From assembly GCA_013298995.1 (NCBI GenBank), contig JAAFJW010000003.1:1-54300 (forward strand): DNA of 54,300 nt, in the 5' to 3' direction. The translations under genes and the position numbers were made by a program. Under the pieces are notes generated by a model that did not search any database, was not told where the DNA came from, and saw only the letters and a program-made list of their open reading frames with translations. Below are positions 1 through 8,359 of the stretch, in pieces; position 1 is the stretch's first letter, and each line of letters starts with the position of its first letter. The stretch is from Sphingobacteriales bacterium (GTDB taxonomy: Bacteria > Bacteroidota > Bacteroidia > Sphingobacteriales > Sphingobacteriaceae).

Positions 1-473
1 CTGTTCAAACTCAGATAGAAGAAAACAAAAAGGGGAAAATCCTGCCTGACAGCATTGATATTATCATGCTAAGATGCGGCTATGTTTACCCTTTTCGGTG
101 TTGTATTAAATTATACCAAAATTGTACTTTTTTTTGATAGGGTAAAGATATGAGGAAACGCCTAATTATTGCAAAAACAGTATTTATTAATCGAACTCAG
201 GCTATAATTAGCATTTTTGTAAAATTAGTTGGGTATAAAAGCAATAGGCTTTGCGTAAATCTTTGCGGTGAAACCTAAAATTATTTTAGCCGCAAATAAC
301 TTAAAGCTAGTTGTAAGCACCACCAGTAAATAAATCAGGCTAAAAAAGTCTCTCTTTTTCACCTCCGAAACTTTAGTTATCATTAATGGTTAAGCCACAA
401 ATTACCCCAATAATTCTAAACCTATAAAAATAAAATTCGATTATCAATATTTATGCTTACGCAGATAATAAAA
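1..473. other. Non-coding left edge with one partial repeat element
   Basis: I see no convincing reading frame on either strand. The only recognisable content is 161-201, which matches the reverse complement of one end of the inverted-repeat element at 21873-22025 at 39 of 41 bases. The rest is AT-rich with no tRNA-like or terminator-like fold that I can support. No clear terminator for nth, which ends at 474 on the minus strand, is visible. Confidence 0.6.
161..201 (+). repeat. Partial copy (one end) of dispersed inverted-repeat element
   Basis: Read on the plus strand this stretch matches the reverse complement of 21874-21914 with only two differences in 41 bases. It ends in CTCAGG, the terminal motif of the element. 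The central palindrome and the other half are not found next to it, so this is a truncated or decayed copy. Confidence 0.8.
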
Positions 474-1127
474 CTATAAACTTGGTTTTTTTAAAGCAGT
501 TTCAAAATATTTACAAAAACCACTAATGGGGCATATTGCACACTTAGGGTTTCGGGCTACGCAAATGTAGCGGCCATGTAAAATAAGCCAGTGGTGGGCA
601 ATAAATATTTTATCGTTGGGCAGGTATTTGGTTAATTGTTTTTCTACGGCTAGTGGGGTAGTGGCTTTAAGGGTTAAGCCCAATCGGTTGGCTACTCTAA
701 ATACATGGGTATCTACCGCCATTGCGGGGGCATTAAATATTACCGATGCAATTACATTGGCGGTTTTGCGGCCTACACCTGGCATTTTTTGTAATTCGTT
801 AATATCCGATGGTACAACACCGCCAAAATCGTTTACCAAAATTTGTGCCATACCTACCAAGTGTTTTGCTTTATTATTAGGATAACTTACCGATCGTATA
901 TAGTTAAATACCTCATCGGGGCTTGCCTGTGCCAAAGGTTCGGGTGTAGGGAAACGTTCGAAAAGCTTGGGCGTTATAGCATTAATACGCTTATCGGTAC
1001 ATTGTGCCGATAAAATAACGGCTATAAGTAATTCGTAAGGGTTGGTATAGTTTAGCTCGGTTTGGGCATTGGGCTGGTGCGCCTCAAAATAATCGATAAA
1101 TAAACGGTAGCGTTGTGTACGTAACAT
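474..1127 (-). CDS. nth: Endonuclease III (DNA glycosylase/AP lyase)
   Basis: This base-excision-repair enzyme removes oxidised pyrimidines and nicks abasic sites. The helix-hairpin-helix motif MPGVGRKTANVI carries the expected catalytic Lys at about residue 121, and VDTHVFRVANR carries the catalytic Asp at about 139. The four [4Fe-4S] cysteines have the exact C-x6-C-x2-C-x5-C spacing (residues 189, 196, 199, 205). I start it at the ATG at 1127 (217 residues, close to the E. coli length). An in-frame ATG at 1157 would add ten residues read through the T-tract and stem of the terminator at 1139-1183, which is unlikely to be coding. It is last in line after a sigma factor and a small gene, but that terminator suggests its own transcription. 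Confidence 0.95.
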   Translation of the reverse strand: MLRTQRYRLFIDYFEAHQPNAQTELNYTNPYELLIAVILSAQCTDKRINAITPKLFERFPTPEPLAQASPDEVFNYIRSVSYPNNKAKHLVGMAQILVNDFGGVVPSDINELQKMPGVGRKTANVIASVIFNAPAMAVDTHVFRVANRLGLTLKATTPLAVEKQLTKYLPNDKIFIAHHWLILHGRYICVARNPKCAICPISGFCKYFETALKKPSL

Positions 1128-1138
1128 GTACGAAACTA

Positions 1139-1183
1139 AAAAAAAATCGGAAAACAATTTTAATTGCTTCCCGATTTTTTTTT
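1139..1183 (-). terminator. Rho-independent terminator of the 64-residue gene
   Basis: On the minus strand an A-tract, the arm AATCGG, a loop, the arm CCGATT and a run of nine T follow the stop of the small gene at 1188. The symmetric A and T tracts would let it work in both directions. It overlaps the longest possible nth frame, which argues for the shorter nth start. Confidence 0.7.
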
Positions 1184-1187
1184 AAAC

Positions 1188-1382
1188 CTAATGCAATGAT
1201 TTTGAGTAGGCTAAAATTTTGCTAATGGTTTCTTGCTTAGGCTGTTTTACCAAGTTGTTTAAGCTAGGTTTAATTAAATCATAAAACAGTGCTTCGTTTT
1301 TGTTTAAAGCGTCTAACGCCAAGTTACCGTCTGCCTTGTCTTGTAGCAAGGTGTTTAAAATTTTTGTAGAGGTTGCAAGCAT
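1188..1382 (-). CDS. Small unknown protein downstream of ECF sigma factor
   Basis: The product is 64 residues, without a signal peptide or membrane segment, probably helical, rich in Lys, Asn and Leu. I do not recognise a family. It lies 71 bases downstream of the ECF sigma factor on the same strand and is closed by a good terminator at 1139-1183, which supports it being a real, co-transcribed gene. No transmembrane anti-sigma gene is present next to the sigma factor, so a regulatory partnership is conceivable but is only inference from position. Confidence 0.6.
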   Translation of the reverse strand: MLATSTKILNTLLQDKADGNLALDALNKNEALFYDLIKPSLNNLVKQPKQETISKILAYSKSLH

Positions 1383-1453
1383 AGTTTAATTTTGTTAAAG
1401 TTTGAAAATTAAACGACAACAAGCCTGCAATATTTTAGCGTTTTTTAAATAAA

Positions 1454-2056
1454 TTACACTTTTAATGTAACTTCTTTGTTACCTACAAGCATTTTCCTTA
1501 GATTGTTTAAGGCATAGCGCATCCGCCCCAAAGCGGTATTAATGCTTACATTGGTTAAATCGGCAATTTCTTTAAAACTTAACTCGCCGTAATGGCGCAT
1601 AATAAGCACTTCTTTTTGCTCGTCGGGTAGTAAATGAATTAATGATTTTAAATCGGCATAGGTTTGTTCTTTAATCATTTTTTCTTCCATACTTTCATCA
1701 TGTATGCCCAATACATCAAAAATATCGAAACCATCGCTGTTTATAATCGTTGGCGATCGTTTTTCTTTTCTAAAATAATCAATTACTAGGTTGTGGGCAA
1801 TGCGTAAAACCCAGGGTAAAAACTTACCTTCTTCGTTGTATCTACCCGCTCGTAAAGTTTTAATTACTTTTATAAACGTATCTTGAAAAATATCTTCGGC
1901 CAAGTATTCATCTTTAACCAATAAATATATAGAAGTGTAAATTTTAGATTTATGCCTAGTTACCAATTCGGAAAGTGCTTCTTCTTTCCCTTTAAGGTAT
2001 AAGTTAATTAAATCTTGGTCGGTACTTATGGATTGAATGTTCATAAAACTCTTCAT
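1454..2056 (-). CDS. ECF-type RNA polymerase sigma factor
   Basis: Sigma region 2 is visible around residues 30-95 (AEDIFQDTFIKVIKTL, then FLPWVLRIAHNLVIDYFRK, which forms the -10 binding helix). Region 4 is at about 140-190 (LPDEQKEVLIMRHYGELSFKEIADL followed by a helix-turn-helix ending in ALGRMRYALNNLRKML). The length (200 residues, or 195 from the second Met) suits the ECF class. No FecR or other membrane anti-sigma gene adjoins it, so it is not an obvious SusCD/Fec-type sigma factor. A stem formed by AAAACTC (2045-2051) and GAGTTTT (2087-2093) spans the start codon and might affect translation. Confidence 0.93.
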   Translation of the reverse strand: MKSFMNIQSISTDQDLINLYLKGKEEALSELVTRHKSKIYTSIYLLVKDEYLAEDIFQDTFIKVIKTLRAGRYNEEGKFLPWVLRIAHNLVIDYFRKEKRSPTIINSDGFDIFDVLGIHDESMEEKMIKEQTYADLKSLIHLLPDEQKEVLIMRHYGELSFKEIADLTNVSINTALGRMRYALNNLRKMLVGNKEVTLKV

Positions 2057-2262
2057 TAAAATTTGCTAAAATTGTTAATTTAGTAGAGTTTTTTCTATAT
2101 GAACTTGGTTTAAGGGTGTAATTGTGTTGCCAAATAAAAGATAAATTTTATTAACAACAAAATTTTAAATGTTTTTTATTCCAGATATTTTTTGGTTTGT
2201 GCTAGGCTTAACAGTAAGCAAGTGTTAAAAATATACAGGCTTGGCAATATATTTTTAACCGA

Positions 2263-3159
2263 TTAATCATTAAATAACCACATTTTCAGTAATTTATCGT
2301 CGCTTACCGATAATAAATTTTGGCCATTTGCCAGCCAGCAAATTTGGTTTACCGATAAGCGGTGCCCATTTGTTTTTTTATCAATACTTAGATTTTTATA
2401 AAGGCTATAATCTTTACTGCGCCAAATTTTTATGCTTTTATCGCGGCTACAAGTGGCAAAATAGGGTAGGTGTGGATGAAACGTAATTTGGTAAATAGCA
2501 AATAAATGGGCTATAATTGTTTTTTGGCAAAGCCAATTTTGCGTATCCCAAACTTTTATATGCGCATCTCGCGAGCCTGTAAGCATTACTTGCCCATCGG
2601 GCGAAAAAGCAATAGCACCCACGCCCATATTGTGGGCTTCAAAACTATTAATCAAAGTGTAATCATCAAGCTGGTAAAGGCGTACCTTATTATCATTTGA
2701 TGCAGTGGCCAGTATATTTAAGGCTACATTAAAATCAAAACTCCTTATTTTTTGAGTGCCCGATGCAAAACGATGGATAATTTTTTGCTCGTTTATGTTT
2801 ATAATAATGATTTCGCCTGCATCGGTAGAAAGCAATAGCTCTTTTTTATTAGCTACGTATTTTATACAAAAAACTGCTGAATTAAGCGTCATCGAAAATT
2901 GCAGCATCCCACTTTCAATATCAAAAAATAAAATATCCCCATTACTACAACCTGCTACCAATAAATTATGTTGTACAACAATTTCTAAGGCATAAACCGT
3001 GTGGGCAACAGGTTTAAAAAGCCGCAAAAACTGTTGCTTATCTGTATCCCATTCTACAATTCCTTTGTCATTACCAGCGGTGTAGCAAAGTTTTTTGGTG
3101 GGATGCGCCACAACAGCATAAATAGGGTTACTGTGCCCTTCTAAATTAATAGCCTCCAT
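2263..3159 (-). CDS. WD40-repeat protein
   Basis: The 298-residue product consists almost wholly of WD40 repeats. Blade-closing signatures recur about every 40 residues (VEWDTDK, FFDIESG, LYQLDDY, VWDTQNW, IWRSKDY, MWLFND), and GH-type turns precede several of them, consistent with one seven-bladed propeller. There is no signal peptide or catalytic domain, so a cytoplasmic scaffolding role is likely, with partner unknown. It starts 3 bases after the hisIE stop on the same strand and is almost certainly co-transcribed with it, although no functional link to histidine synthesis is obvious. Confidence 0.88.
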   Translation of the reverse strand: MEAINLEGHSNPIYAVVAHPTKKLCYTAGNDKGIVEWDTDKQQFLRLFKPVAHTVYALEIVVQHNLLVAGCSNGDILFFDIESGMLQFSMTLNSAVFCIKYVANKKELLLSTDAGEIIIININEQKIIHRFASGTQKIRSFDFNVALNILATASNDNKVRLYQLDDYTLINSFEAHNMGVGAIAFSPDGQVMLTGSRDAHIKVWDTQNWLCQKTIIAHLFAIYQITFHPHLPYFATCSRDKSIKIWRSKDYSLYKNLSIDKKTNGHRLSVNQICWLANGQNLLSVSDDKLLKMWLFND

Positions 3160-3162
3160 TGT

Positions 3163-3753
3163 TTAGCTGTGCCTATTTTCCAAGTTTTTGGCTATATCGG
3201 CCAAAGAAAATCTTTTTTCACGTAACAAAACTAGCAGGTGAAACACAAGGTCGCTAGCCTCGTTTACAAAATCAACATCGGTTTCGGCCAGGGCGGCAAT
3301 AACGGTTTCAACACCTTCTTCACCCACTTTTTGGGCAATTTTATTAATGCCTTTTTGTTGTAAGCTATTAATATACGACCCTTGGCGGGGATTGTTATAC
3401 CTATCATTAACAATACTTTCGAGCGCAAAAATAAAGTTTTGGTTATACGCTGTATCAAAGCAACTGCGTGTACCCTTGTGGCAGGTAGGCCCTTGGGGCA
3501 TTGCTGTAATTAGTATGGTATCTTTATCGCAATCTACAGCAATACTTTTTACGATCAAAAAATGGCCACTATCCTCGCCCTTAGTCCATAAACGGTTTTT
3601 AGAGCGTGAAAAAAAAGTTACTTTTTGCTCGGCTATGGTTTTTTGGTAAGCATCGGCATTCATATAGCCCAACATTAATACTTCAAGCGTTTGCTGGTGT
3701 TGTATAATTACGGGTAATAAACTGGCTTTGGTAAAATCGGGTTGGGGGATCAT
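3163..3753 (-). CDS. hisIE: Bifunctional phosphoribosyl-AMP cyclohydrolase / phosphoribosyl-ATP pyrophosphatase
   Basis: The enzyme catalyses steps two and three of histidine biosynthesis. The HisI half (about 1-105) shows FFSRSKNRLWTKGEDSGH and the metal-binding stretch DCDKDTILI...GPTCHKGTRSCF. The HisE half (about 110-196) shows KVGEEGVETVIAAL and NEASDLVFHLLVLL. The length of 196 residues is standard for the fused form. No other his gene is in the window; instead a WD40 gene follows after 3 bases. Confidence 0.96.
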   Translation of the reverse strand: MIPQPDFTKASLLPVIIQHQQTLEVLMLGYMNADAYQKTIAEQKVTFFSRSKNRLWTKGEDSGHFLIVKSIAVDCDKDTILITAMPQGPTCHKGTRSCFDTAYNQNFIFALESIVNDRYNNPRQGSYINSLQQKGINKIAQKVGEEGVETVIAALAETDVDFVNEASDLVFHLLVLLREKRFSLADIAKNLENRHS

Positions 3754-3953
3754 GAATTTTAATGGTTGGGTGTTTTTTTATCAGTTATAGTATATTTATG
3801 TAATACTTTTTATAAAACCTTTTATATTATCAAACTTAAAAACAAAGGTAAAAATTTGTAGCGTTGTTTTTGGCAAAAAGGGCAATTGTTTTATTTCCTT
3901 GGTAATCGTTTGTTGGTTTAAAGTATTGATATTTTTTGCTAAATATAATTTTT

Positions 3954-3985
3954 ATTGCATTTAAAAAATAATATTCTTACTTTCG
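3954..3985 (+). promoter_or_regulatory. Promoter of rpsF operon
   Basis: ATTG at 3954-3957 and TACTTTCG at 3978-3985 (one change from the Bacteroidota -7 consensus TAnnTTTG) are 20 bases apart, the usual spacing for the phylum's primary sigma factor. Transcription would start near 3988-3990, leaving a leader of about 40 bases. The leader contains TCCG and CGGA as a small stem, which could be related to the known bS6:bS18 binding motif in rpsF leaders, but I cannot establish that by eye. Confidence 0.65.
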
Positions 3986-4028
3986 CAGTCCGTAAAAAAG
4001 CGGAAAATTAATATTCAATAAGTAAGAA

Positions 4029-4397
4029 ATGAATCAATACGAAACCACTATCATTCTTACCCCGTTGTTATCAGAAGAAGTTGCCAAAGAGGTAATTGCA
4101 AAATTCTCTAAAATACTTACTGATAACGGAGCCGAAATTGTTATGGAAGACAATTGGGGTTTGAAAAAACTTGCGTATGCGATTGAAAAAAAATCGACAG
4201 CGTACTATCACCTTACTGAGTACAAAGCTCAGGGTGAGGTTATCGGCAAATTAGAAATCGAATTAAAACGCGATGAGCGTGTAATGCGCTTTTTAACAAT
4301 TAGTTTAAACAAACATGCTGTTGCGTACAACGACAAAAAACGTACTGGCGCATTTAACAAGAAAAAAATTGAAAAGGTGGAGGCTGTAGCAAACTAA
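4029..4397 (+). CDS. rpsF: Ribosomal protein bS6
   Basis: The protein is a component of the 30S platform that binds 16S rRNA as a pair with bS18. It starts [17 protein letters not shown] and contains [26 protein letters not shown], both diagnostic. It has 122 residues, with a basic C-terminal tail typical of the phylum. It opens the rpsF-rpsR-rplI operon and its stop overlaps the rpsR start (TAATG). In the Flavobacterium ribosome bS6, bS18 and bS21 pocket the 16S tail and hide the anti-Shine-Dalgarno. Confidence 0.98.
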   Translation: MNQYETTIILTPLLSEEVAKEVIAKFSKILTDNGAEIVMEDNWGLKKLAYAIEKKSTAYYHLTEYKAQGEVIGKLEIELKRDERVMRFLTISLNKHAVAYNDKKRTGAFNKKKIEKVEAVAN

Positions 4398-4660
4398 TGG
4401 CAAAAGATCAAATCCAGTACGTTACCGCCCCAAAGGTGGACGATAACAGAAAAAAATACTGCCGTTTTAAGAAAAACGGAATCAAATACATTGATTATAA
4501 AGACGGAGATTTCTTGTTAAAATTTATAAACGACCAAGGTAAAATTTTACCTCGCCGCTTAACAGGTACATCTTTAAAATATCAACGTAAAGTAGCACAG
4601 GCTGTTAAAAGAGCCCGTCATATTGGCATATTGCCTTTTGTAACCGATGGTTTAAAATAA
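4397..4660 (+). CDS. rpsR: Ribosomal protein bS18
   Basis: This is an 87-residue small-subunit protein with the conserved [18 protein letters not shown] and the basic helix [27 protein letters not shown]. It is translationally coupled to rpsF through a one-base overlap of stop and start. Its C-terminus in this phylum takes part in sequestering the 16S 3' tail, which bears on the Shine-Dalgarno found just after its stop codon. Confidence 0.98.
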   Translation: MAKDQIQYVTAPKVDDNRKKYCRFKKNGIKYIDYKDGDFLLKFINDQGKILPRRLTGTSLKYQRKVAQAVKRARHIGILPFVTDGLK

Positions 4661-4661
4661 T

Positions 4662-4667
4662 AGGAGG
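4662..4667 (+). promoter_or_regulatory. Strong Shine-Dalgarno before rplI
   Basis: AGGAGG lies 8 bases before the rplI ATG at 4676, one base after the rpsR stop. It is a full-strength Shine-Dalgarno with ideal spacing, whereas the other starts I inspected in this window have none. Confidence 0.85.
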
Positions 4668-4675
4668 CTAAAAAA

Positions 4676-5119
4676 ATGCAAATTATACTAAAACAAGATG
4701 TAAAAAACCTAGGCGAAAAAGACGATATCGTTACTGTAAAGCCAGGTTACGGCCGTAATTATCTAATTCCTCAAGGCCATGCTGCTATGGCTACCGAGTC
4801 GGCCCGTAAAGTGTTGGCTGAGAATATTAAACAAGCTCAGTTTAAACAAGAAAAAATAAAAATGGATGCCGATGCAGTTGCGCTACGTTTAGCTGATGTT
4901 ACTTTAACTATTGGTGCTAAAGCTGGCGAAACTGGTAAAATATTTGGTGCTGTAAATACCATCCAAGTATCGGATGCCTTAAAGAAACTAGGCTTTGATG
5001 TGGATAGAAGAAGAATAACCTTTGAAACCGATGTGAAATTTGTAGGCGATTATATTGCCAACTTAAACCTACACAAGGAAGTAAAAGTACAAGTTCCGTT
5101 TGCGGTAGTAGCCGAGTAA
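4676..5119 (+). CDS. rplI: Ribosomal protein bL9
   Basis: The N-terminal domain MQIILKQDVKNLGEKDDIVTVKPGYGRNYLIPQGHA is the bL9 signature, followed by the linking helix and the C-terminal RNA-binding domain (GKIFGAVNTIQVSDAL). It has 147 residues, the normal length. It is last in the operon, 15 bases after rpsR, and is closed by the terminator at 5152-5188. Confidence 0.98.
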   Translation: MQIILKQDVKNLGEKDDIVTVKPGYGRNYLIPQGHAAMATESARKVLAENIKQAQFKQEKIKMDADAVALRLADVTLTIGAKAGETGKIFGAVNTIQVSDALKKLGFDVDRRRITFETDVKFVGDYIANLNLHKEVKVQVPFAVVAE

Positions 5120-5151
5120 TTTTTTTTAATCGAGCAATCGACCATATATTT

Positions 5152-5188
5152 AATGCTTCCTAAATAAAATTTGGGAAGCATTTTTTTT
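5152..5188 (+). terminator. Rho-independent terminator of the rpsF-rpsR-rplI operon
   Basis: AATGCTTCC and GGAAGCATT form a 9-bp stem around a 13-base AT-rich loop, followed by a run of T. Confidence 0.85.
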
Positions 5189-5195
5189 ATAACCC

Positions 5196-5915
5196 ATGGC
5201 CACCCGAAAAATCCGTAACAAAAACAAGCCTAACGTTTTTAAATTTATAGGTAGCATACTGATAAAAATAGTGCTATGGTTTTTGGCCATTACCTTTACC
5301 TGGGTTTTGATTTACAAATTTATAAACCCACCCATAACCTATTTGATGCTACAACGAGGCCTAGAAAGAAAATGGGAAGGTAAAAATTGGAAGCTACAAA
5401 AGGATTGGAAAAACTACGATGAAATATCCAATAATCTAAAAAAAGCAACCATAGCGGGCGAAGATGCAAGGTTTATGGTACACAATGGCTTCGATTTTAA
5501 AGCGATGGAACGGGCTTTTGAGCGGAATAAAAGCGGTAAAAAATTACGTGGAGGTAGCACCATTAGCCAGCAAACGGCAAAAAATGTTTTTTTGTGGGGT
5601 GGGAGGTCGTACCTGCGCAAGGGTTTTGAGGCTTACTTTACCGTACTAATAGAACTGCTTTGGAGCAAGCAACGCATATTAGAAATATACCTAAATGTTA
5701 TTGAAACTGGCGACGGCATGTACGGTGTACAAGCGGCTACGCTAACTTATTATGGTACTGGTTGCCAAAGCCTAAACAAAGCAAAAGCTGCTTTATTAAT
5801 AGCCTGCCTACCTAACCCAAGGCGATGGAACCCTGCCCAACCTACGGCTTATATATACCATCGGCAATATTTGATATTACGTAATATGCGTAATTTGGGT
5901 AGGGTGAGGTTGTGA
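5196..5915 (+). CDS. mtgA: Monofunctional peptidoglycan glycosyltransferase
   Basis: This enzyme polymerises lipid II into glycan strands at the outer face of the inner membrane. One N-terminal membrane anchor is visible at about 15-40. The GT51 motifs follow in order: GEDARFMVHNGFD (catalytic Glu), RGGSTISQQTAKN, and KQRILEIYLNVIETG with GMYGVQAA. It has 239 residues and no transpeptidase domain, as in MtgA. It lies just after the ribosomal protein operon but beyond its terminator, and ends in its own terminator. Confidence 0.95.
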   Translation: MATRKIRNKNKPNVFKFIGSILIKIVLWFLAITFTWVLIYKFINPPITYLMLQRGLERKWEGKNWKLQKDWKNYDEISNNLKKATIAGEDARFMVHNGFDFKAMERAFERNKSGKKLRGGSTISQQTAKNVFLWGGRSYLRKGFEAYFTVLIELLWSKQRILEIYLNVIETGDGMYGVQAATLTYYGTGCQSLNKAKAALLIACLPNPRRWNPAQPTAYIYHRQYLILRNMRNLGRVRL

Positions 5916-5942
5916 AAAAAATAGCTTTAGGCTATTTTTTTG
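5914..5942 (+). terminator. Rho-independent terminator of mtgA
   Basis: AAAAATAGC and GCTATTTTT form a tight hairpin with a TTTA loop and a T-tract, starting at the stop codon of mtgA. Confidence 0.8.
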
Positions 5943-6131
5943 TTTGAAAAATGTTTTTAAAATGCACTCAAAAACAATACCTAAACTTTTGGCGCAAAAG
6001 TGGCCGTTTTGAGGCTATAAAAAATGTATTTGTAAGGATAAAATTATTGTTTTATCGATACCTTTTTTAAGTGGCGTTTTATATTAAATATTTTATAAAT
6101 AGATAATTACATAAAAAGCATACGTTTTGTT

Positions 6132-7076
6132 TTAATAACGTATAACTTCAAAACTGCTTAAACCACCTTTTAAATGTATGTAAATTTTATTGGCCGATTG
6201 GTTAAAATTACTCGTTTCGTAAACACCTTTGCCTAAATTATTAAAGCCTACAAACTCTTTTGATGATAGCCCCGAGTTTACATTTATGCGGCAGCCCGAT
6301 TGTTCGGGAACTTTAATATCTACACTTGCTACACCCGTTTCGGCGTTTAAGGTAGTATTGTTAAATTTATTACCTAGGGTAATATTAAAAGCTGCTGCAC
6401 CACCTTTTAGGGTAGCATTATTTATTTTAAAGTTTGTTAAATCTAAATTCATTTCGCCAGCACCTATATTGGCTTCTATATCCCACAGGGGGTTTAGGTT
6501 TAGAGCCATTTCTAAATCGCTTAGCTTGTTGTTTTTAAAAGTATTACTGCGGTTTTTATTGTTGTTTAATTCGATGGTTGCGCTGGTATCGGTTTCGGTT
6601 TTTTTGAGCATAAATTTTTTAAATGCTCCTTTTACATTGGCATCAAAAAGCTGATTGGTGCTATCGTTAATAGCAAACGAACCAGCTGCACCATTGATAA
6701 TTAATTTGGCGGTTTTATAGCGGGTATCATAATCTTCGCTATACGATGTAGTTTCGGTACTATCTGTTATTTCGTTGTCTTCATCGGTTTCGTTATCATA
6801 AAAATTAAGTTCATGATTTTTATGATAACTATTTGGTTGTATGCCTTTATAAACAAATAAACTTAATACCAATACCGTAAATACAGCAACAATAGGTATC
6901 CCAATTTTAGGGTCGGTTTTTGATGTTATGATATTTACACCAATAAGTATAAGTAGCACAGGCCAAAATCGCCATATTTGCGACCACGCAAATTCAATAA
7001 TATTAAAGTTTTCGAGCAGTAAAAGCGTACCGAAAAATATGAGGATAATACCCCAAAATATTTTTTTAGATTTCAT
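6132..7076 (-). CDS. LiaF-like membrane protein (DUF5668 plus beta-sheet domain)
   Basis: The first 80 residues hold three membrane segments with LLLENFNII...WRFWPVLLILIGVNII, the module shared by LiaI/LiaF-type envelope-stress proteins. After an acidic linker (about 95-125) the C-terminal 190 residues are rich in short beta strands and glycine turns (IEANIGAGEMNLDL, LKGGAAAFNITLG), like the LiaF/toastrack domain. The family takes part in sensing cell-envelope damage in Firmicutes; its role in Bacteroidota is little known. It follows the PspC gene by 11 bases. Confidence 0.85.
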   Translation of the reverse strand: MKSKKIFWGIILIFFGTLLLLENFNIIEFAWSQIWRFWPVLLILIGVNIITSKTDPKIGIPIVAVFTVLVLSLFVYKGIQPNSYHKNHELNFYDNETDEDNEITDSTETTSYSEDYDTRYKTAKLIINGAAGSFAINDSTNQLFDANVKGAFKKFMLKKTETDTSATIELNNNKNRSNTFKNNKLSDLEMALNLNPLWDIEANIGAGEMNLDLTNFKINNATLKGGAAAFNITLGNKFNNTTLNAETGVASVDIKVPEQSGCRINVNSGLSSKEFVGFNNLGKGVYETSNFNQSANKIYIHLKGGLSSFEVIRY

Positions 7077-7087
7077 ATTATGGAATT

Positions 7088-7636
7088 TTAAAGCGTTTCG
7101 TTGTTTTTGTTTTCGGGTTCGGTAGTGGGTTGGGTTTCTTCGGGTTTAATAGGTTCGGGTTCGGTAGTTTTTTTAAAATCGCTGGTATCAAACTCTTTGG
7201 AAGCCGCCTCTTGCTTGGCACCCTTAAATAAAATGCTTAATCCTATAAATACAAATATTAAAGGCCAAAGCTTGCCTATATTAAACCAATCGGGTATAAT
7301 ATTAAATTCGTCGAGCAAAAAGTACGAACCCAAGGCAATCAAAATTAAGCCACCTATTAGGTTACCGTTAATTTTTTCTTTGCTGTTTTTATGTTTCTTT
7401 AGGTTACTAAAAATAGAATCGTTATGTGCCTGAGGTTCGTAAACAGCCGAAAAACTATTTTCGGGTACAGCAATCCATAAAATAATATATATCCATAATC
7501 CACCACCACCAAAAAAAGTGGCCAATACAAAAGCTATTCGTACCCAGGTTACTTCTAGCTGGAAGTACTCGGCTAGGCCAGCTGCTACACCTGCAAGCAT
7601 TTTATCGTTCAGGTTTCTTGTTAATTTTTTCGACAT
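7088..7636 (-). CDS. PspC-domain protein with DUF5668 module
   Basis: Residues 1-57 are a canonical PspC domain (LNDKMLAGVAAGLAEYFQLEVTWVRIAFVLATFFGGGG). A second membrane pair at about 90-135 (IGGLILIALGSYFLLDEFNII...LWPLIFVFIGLSIL) is the same DUF5668 module as in the next gene. The tail is rich in Glu, Pro and Thr. It sits between an SDR gene (24 bases upstream) and the LiaF-like gene (11 bases downstream), so the three probably form one envelope-stress operon. Confidence 0.9.
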   Translation of the reverse strand: MSKKLTRNLNDKMLAGVAAGLAEYFQLEVTWVRIAFVLATFFGGGGLWIYIILWIAVPENSFSAVYEPQAHNDSIFSNLKKHKNSKEKINGNLIGGLILIALGSYFLLDEFNIIPDWFNIGKLWPLIFVFIGLSILFKGAKQEAASKEFDTSDFKKTTEPEPIKPEETQPTTEPENKNNETL

Positions 7637-7660
7637 GTTTTTTAATTTAAGTGCTGTTTT

Positions 7661-8359
7661 TTACGATTGTACTAAAAGCGATTTGATAATAATTTGTTCG
7701 GTATAGGCATGGGTACTCATTTGTAAAGTATGGGTAATGGCCGTGGCTATATCTTGTGGCTGTACAAAATTTTGGGGTACGTTGGTTAAGCCTTCCCACG
7801 AATGTGTGTAGGTAGCTCCAGGCAATACTGCCGTTACTTTTACACCATATTTTTTTACTTCTTCTCGCATTACGTTGTTAAGACTTAGCATGGCCGCTTT
7901 TGTTACACAGTAAGCACCCGCATGTGGCAAGGTTTCGATACTAGCCACCGAACAAATATTAAAAATATGCCCAGCACCATTACTACACATGCTTTTACCT
8001 ATTGCCTTGTAAAAATAATAAGCCGATAGCAGGTTGGTATTTAGTTGCGATAGTAAAATATCATCGTCCTCGTCTAATATAAACGAAGGTTTAAATACAC
8101 CTACGTTATTTACCAGCACATTTATATCACCCAATGCCTCGTAAGCCAATTGTGTAAAGGCGTTTACATCAGTTTTTACACCACAATCGCAGGCTGCTAT
8201 AATTATTTGTTGCTTATCAGCGATTTGTATTTGCGATTTTAAGGTTTCTAAATCCTGAATATTACGGGCACAAAGAGCCAAATTATGGCCATTTTTTGCC
8301 ATTTCAATGGCTATTGCTTTGCCTATTCCTTTGCTGGCACCGGTAATTAAAATGTTCAT
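7661..8359 (-). CDS. Short-chain dehydrogenase/reductase
   Basis: The 232-residue product is a classical SDR: the nucleotide-binding TGASKGIGKA at the N-terminus, NNVGVF after the fourth strand, Ser in ICSVAS and the catalytic YCVTK. The Arg in LCARN after strand two suggests NADP(H). The substrate cannot be told from sequence. It leads the operon with the PspC and LiaF-like genes, which may mean a link to envelope maintenance, though this is inference. Confidence 0.92.
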   Translation of the reverse strand: MNILITGASKGIGKAIAIEMAKNGHNLALCARNIQDLETLKSQIQIADKQQIIIAACDCGVKTDVNAFTQLAYEALGDINVLVNNVGVFKPSFILDEDDDILLSQLNTNLLSAYYFYKAIGKSMCSNGAGHIFNICSVASIETLPHAGAYCVTKAAMLSLNNVMREEVKKYGVKVTAVLPGATYTHSWEGLTNVPQNFVQPQDIATAITHTLQMSTHAYTEQIIIKSLLVQS

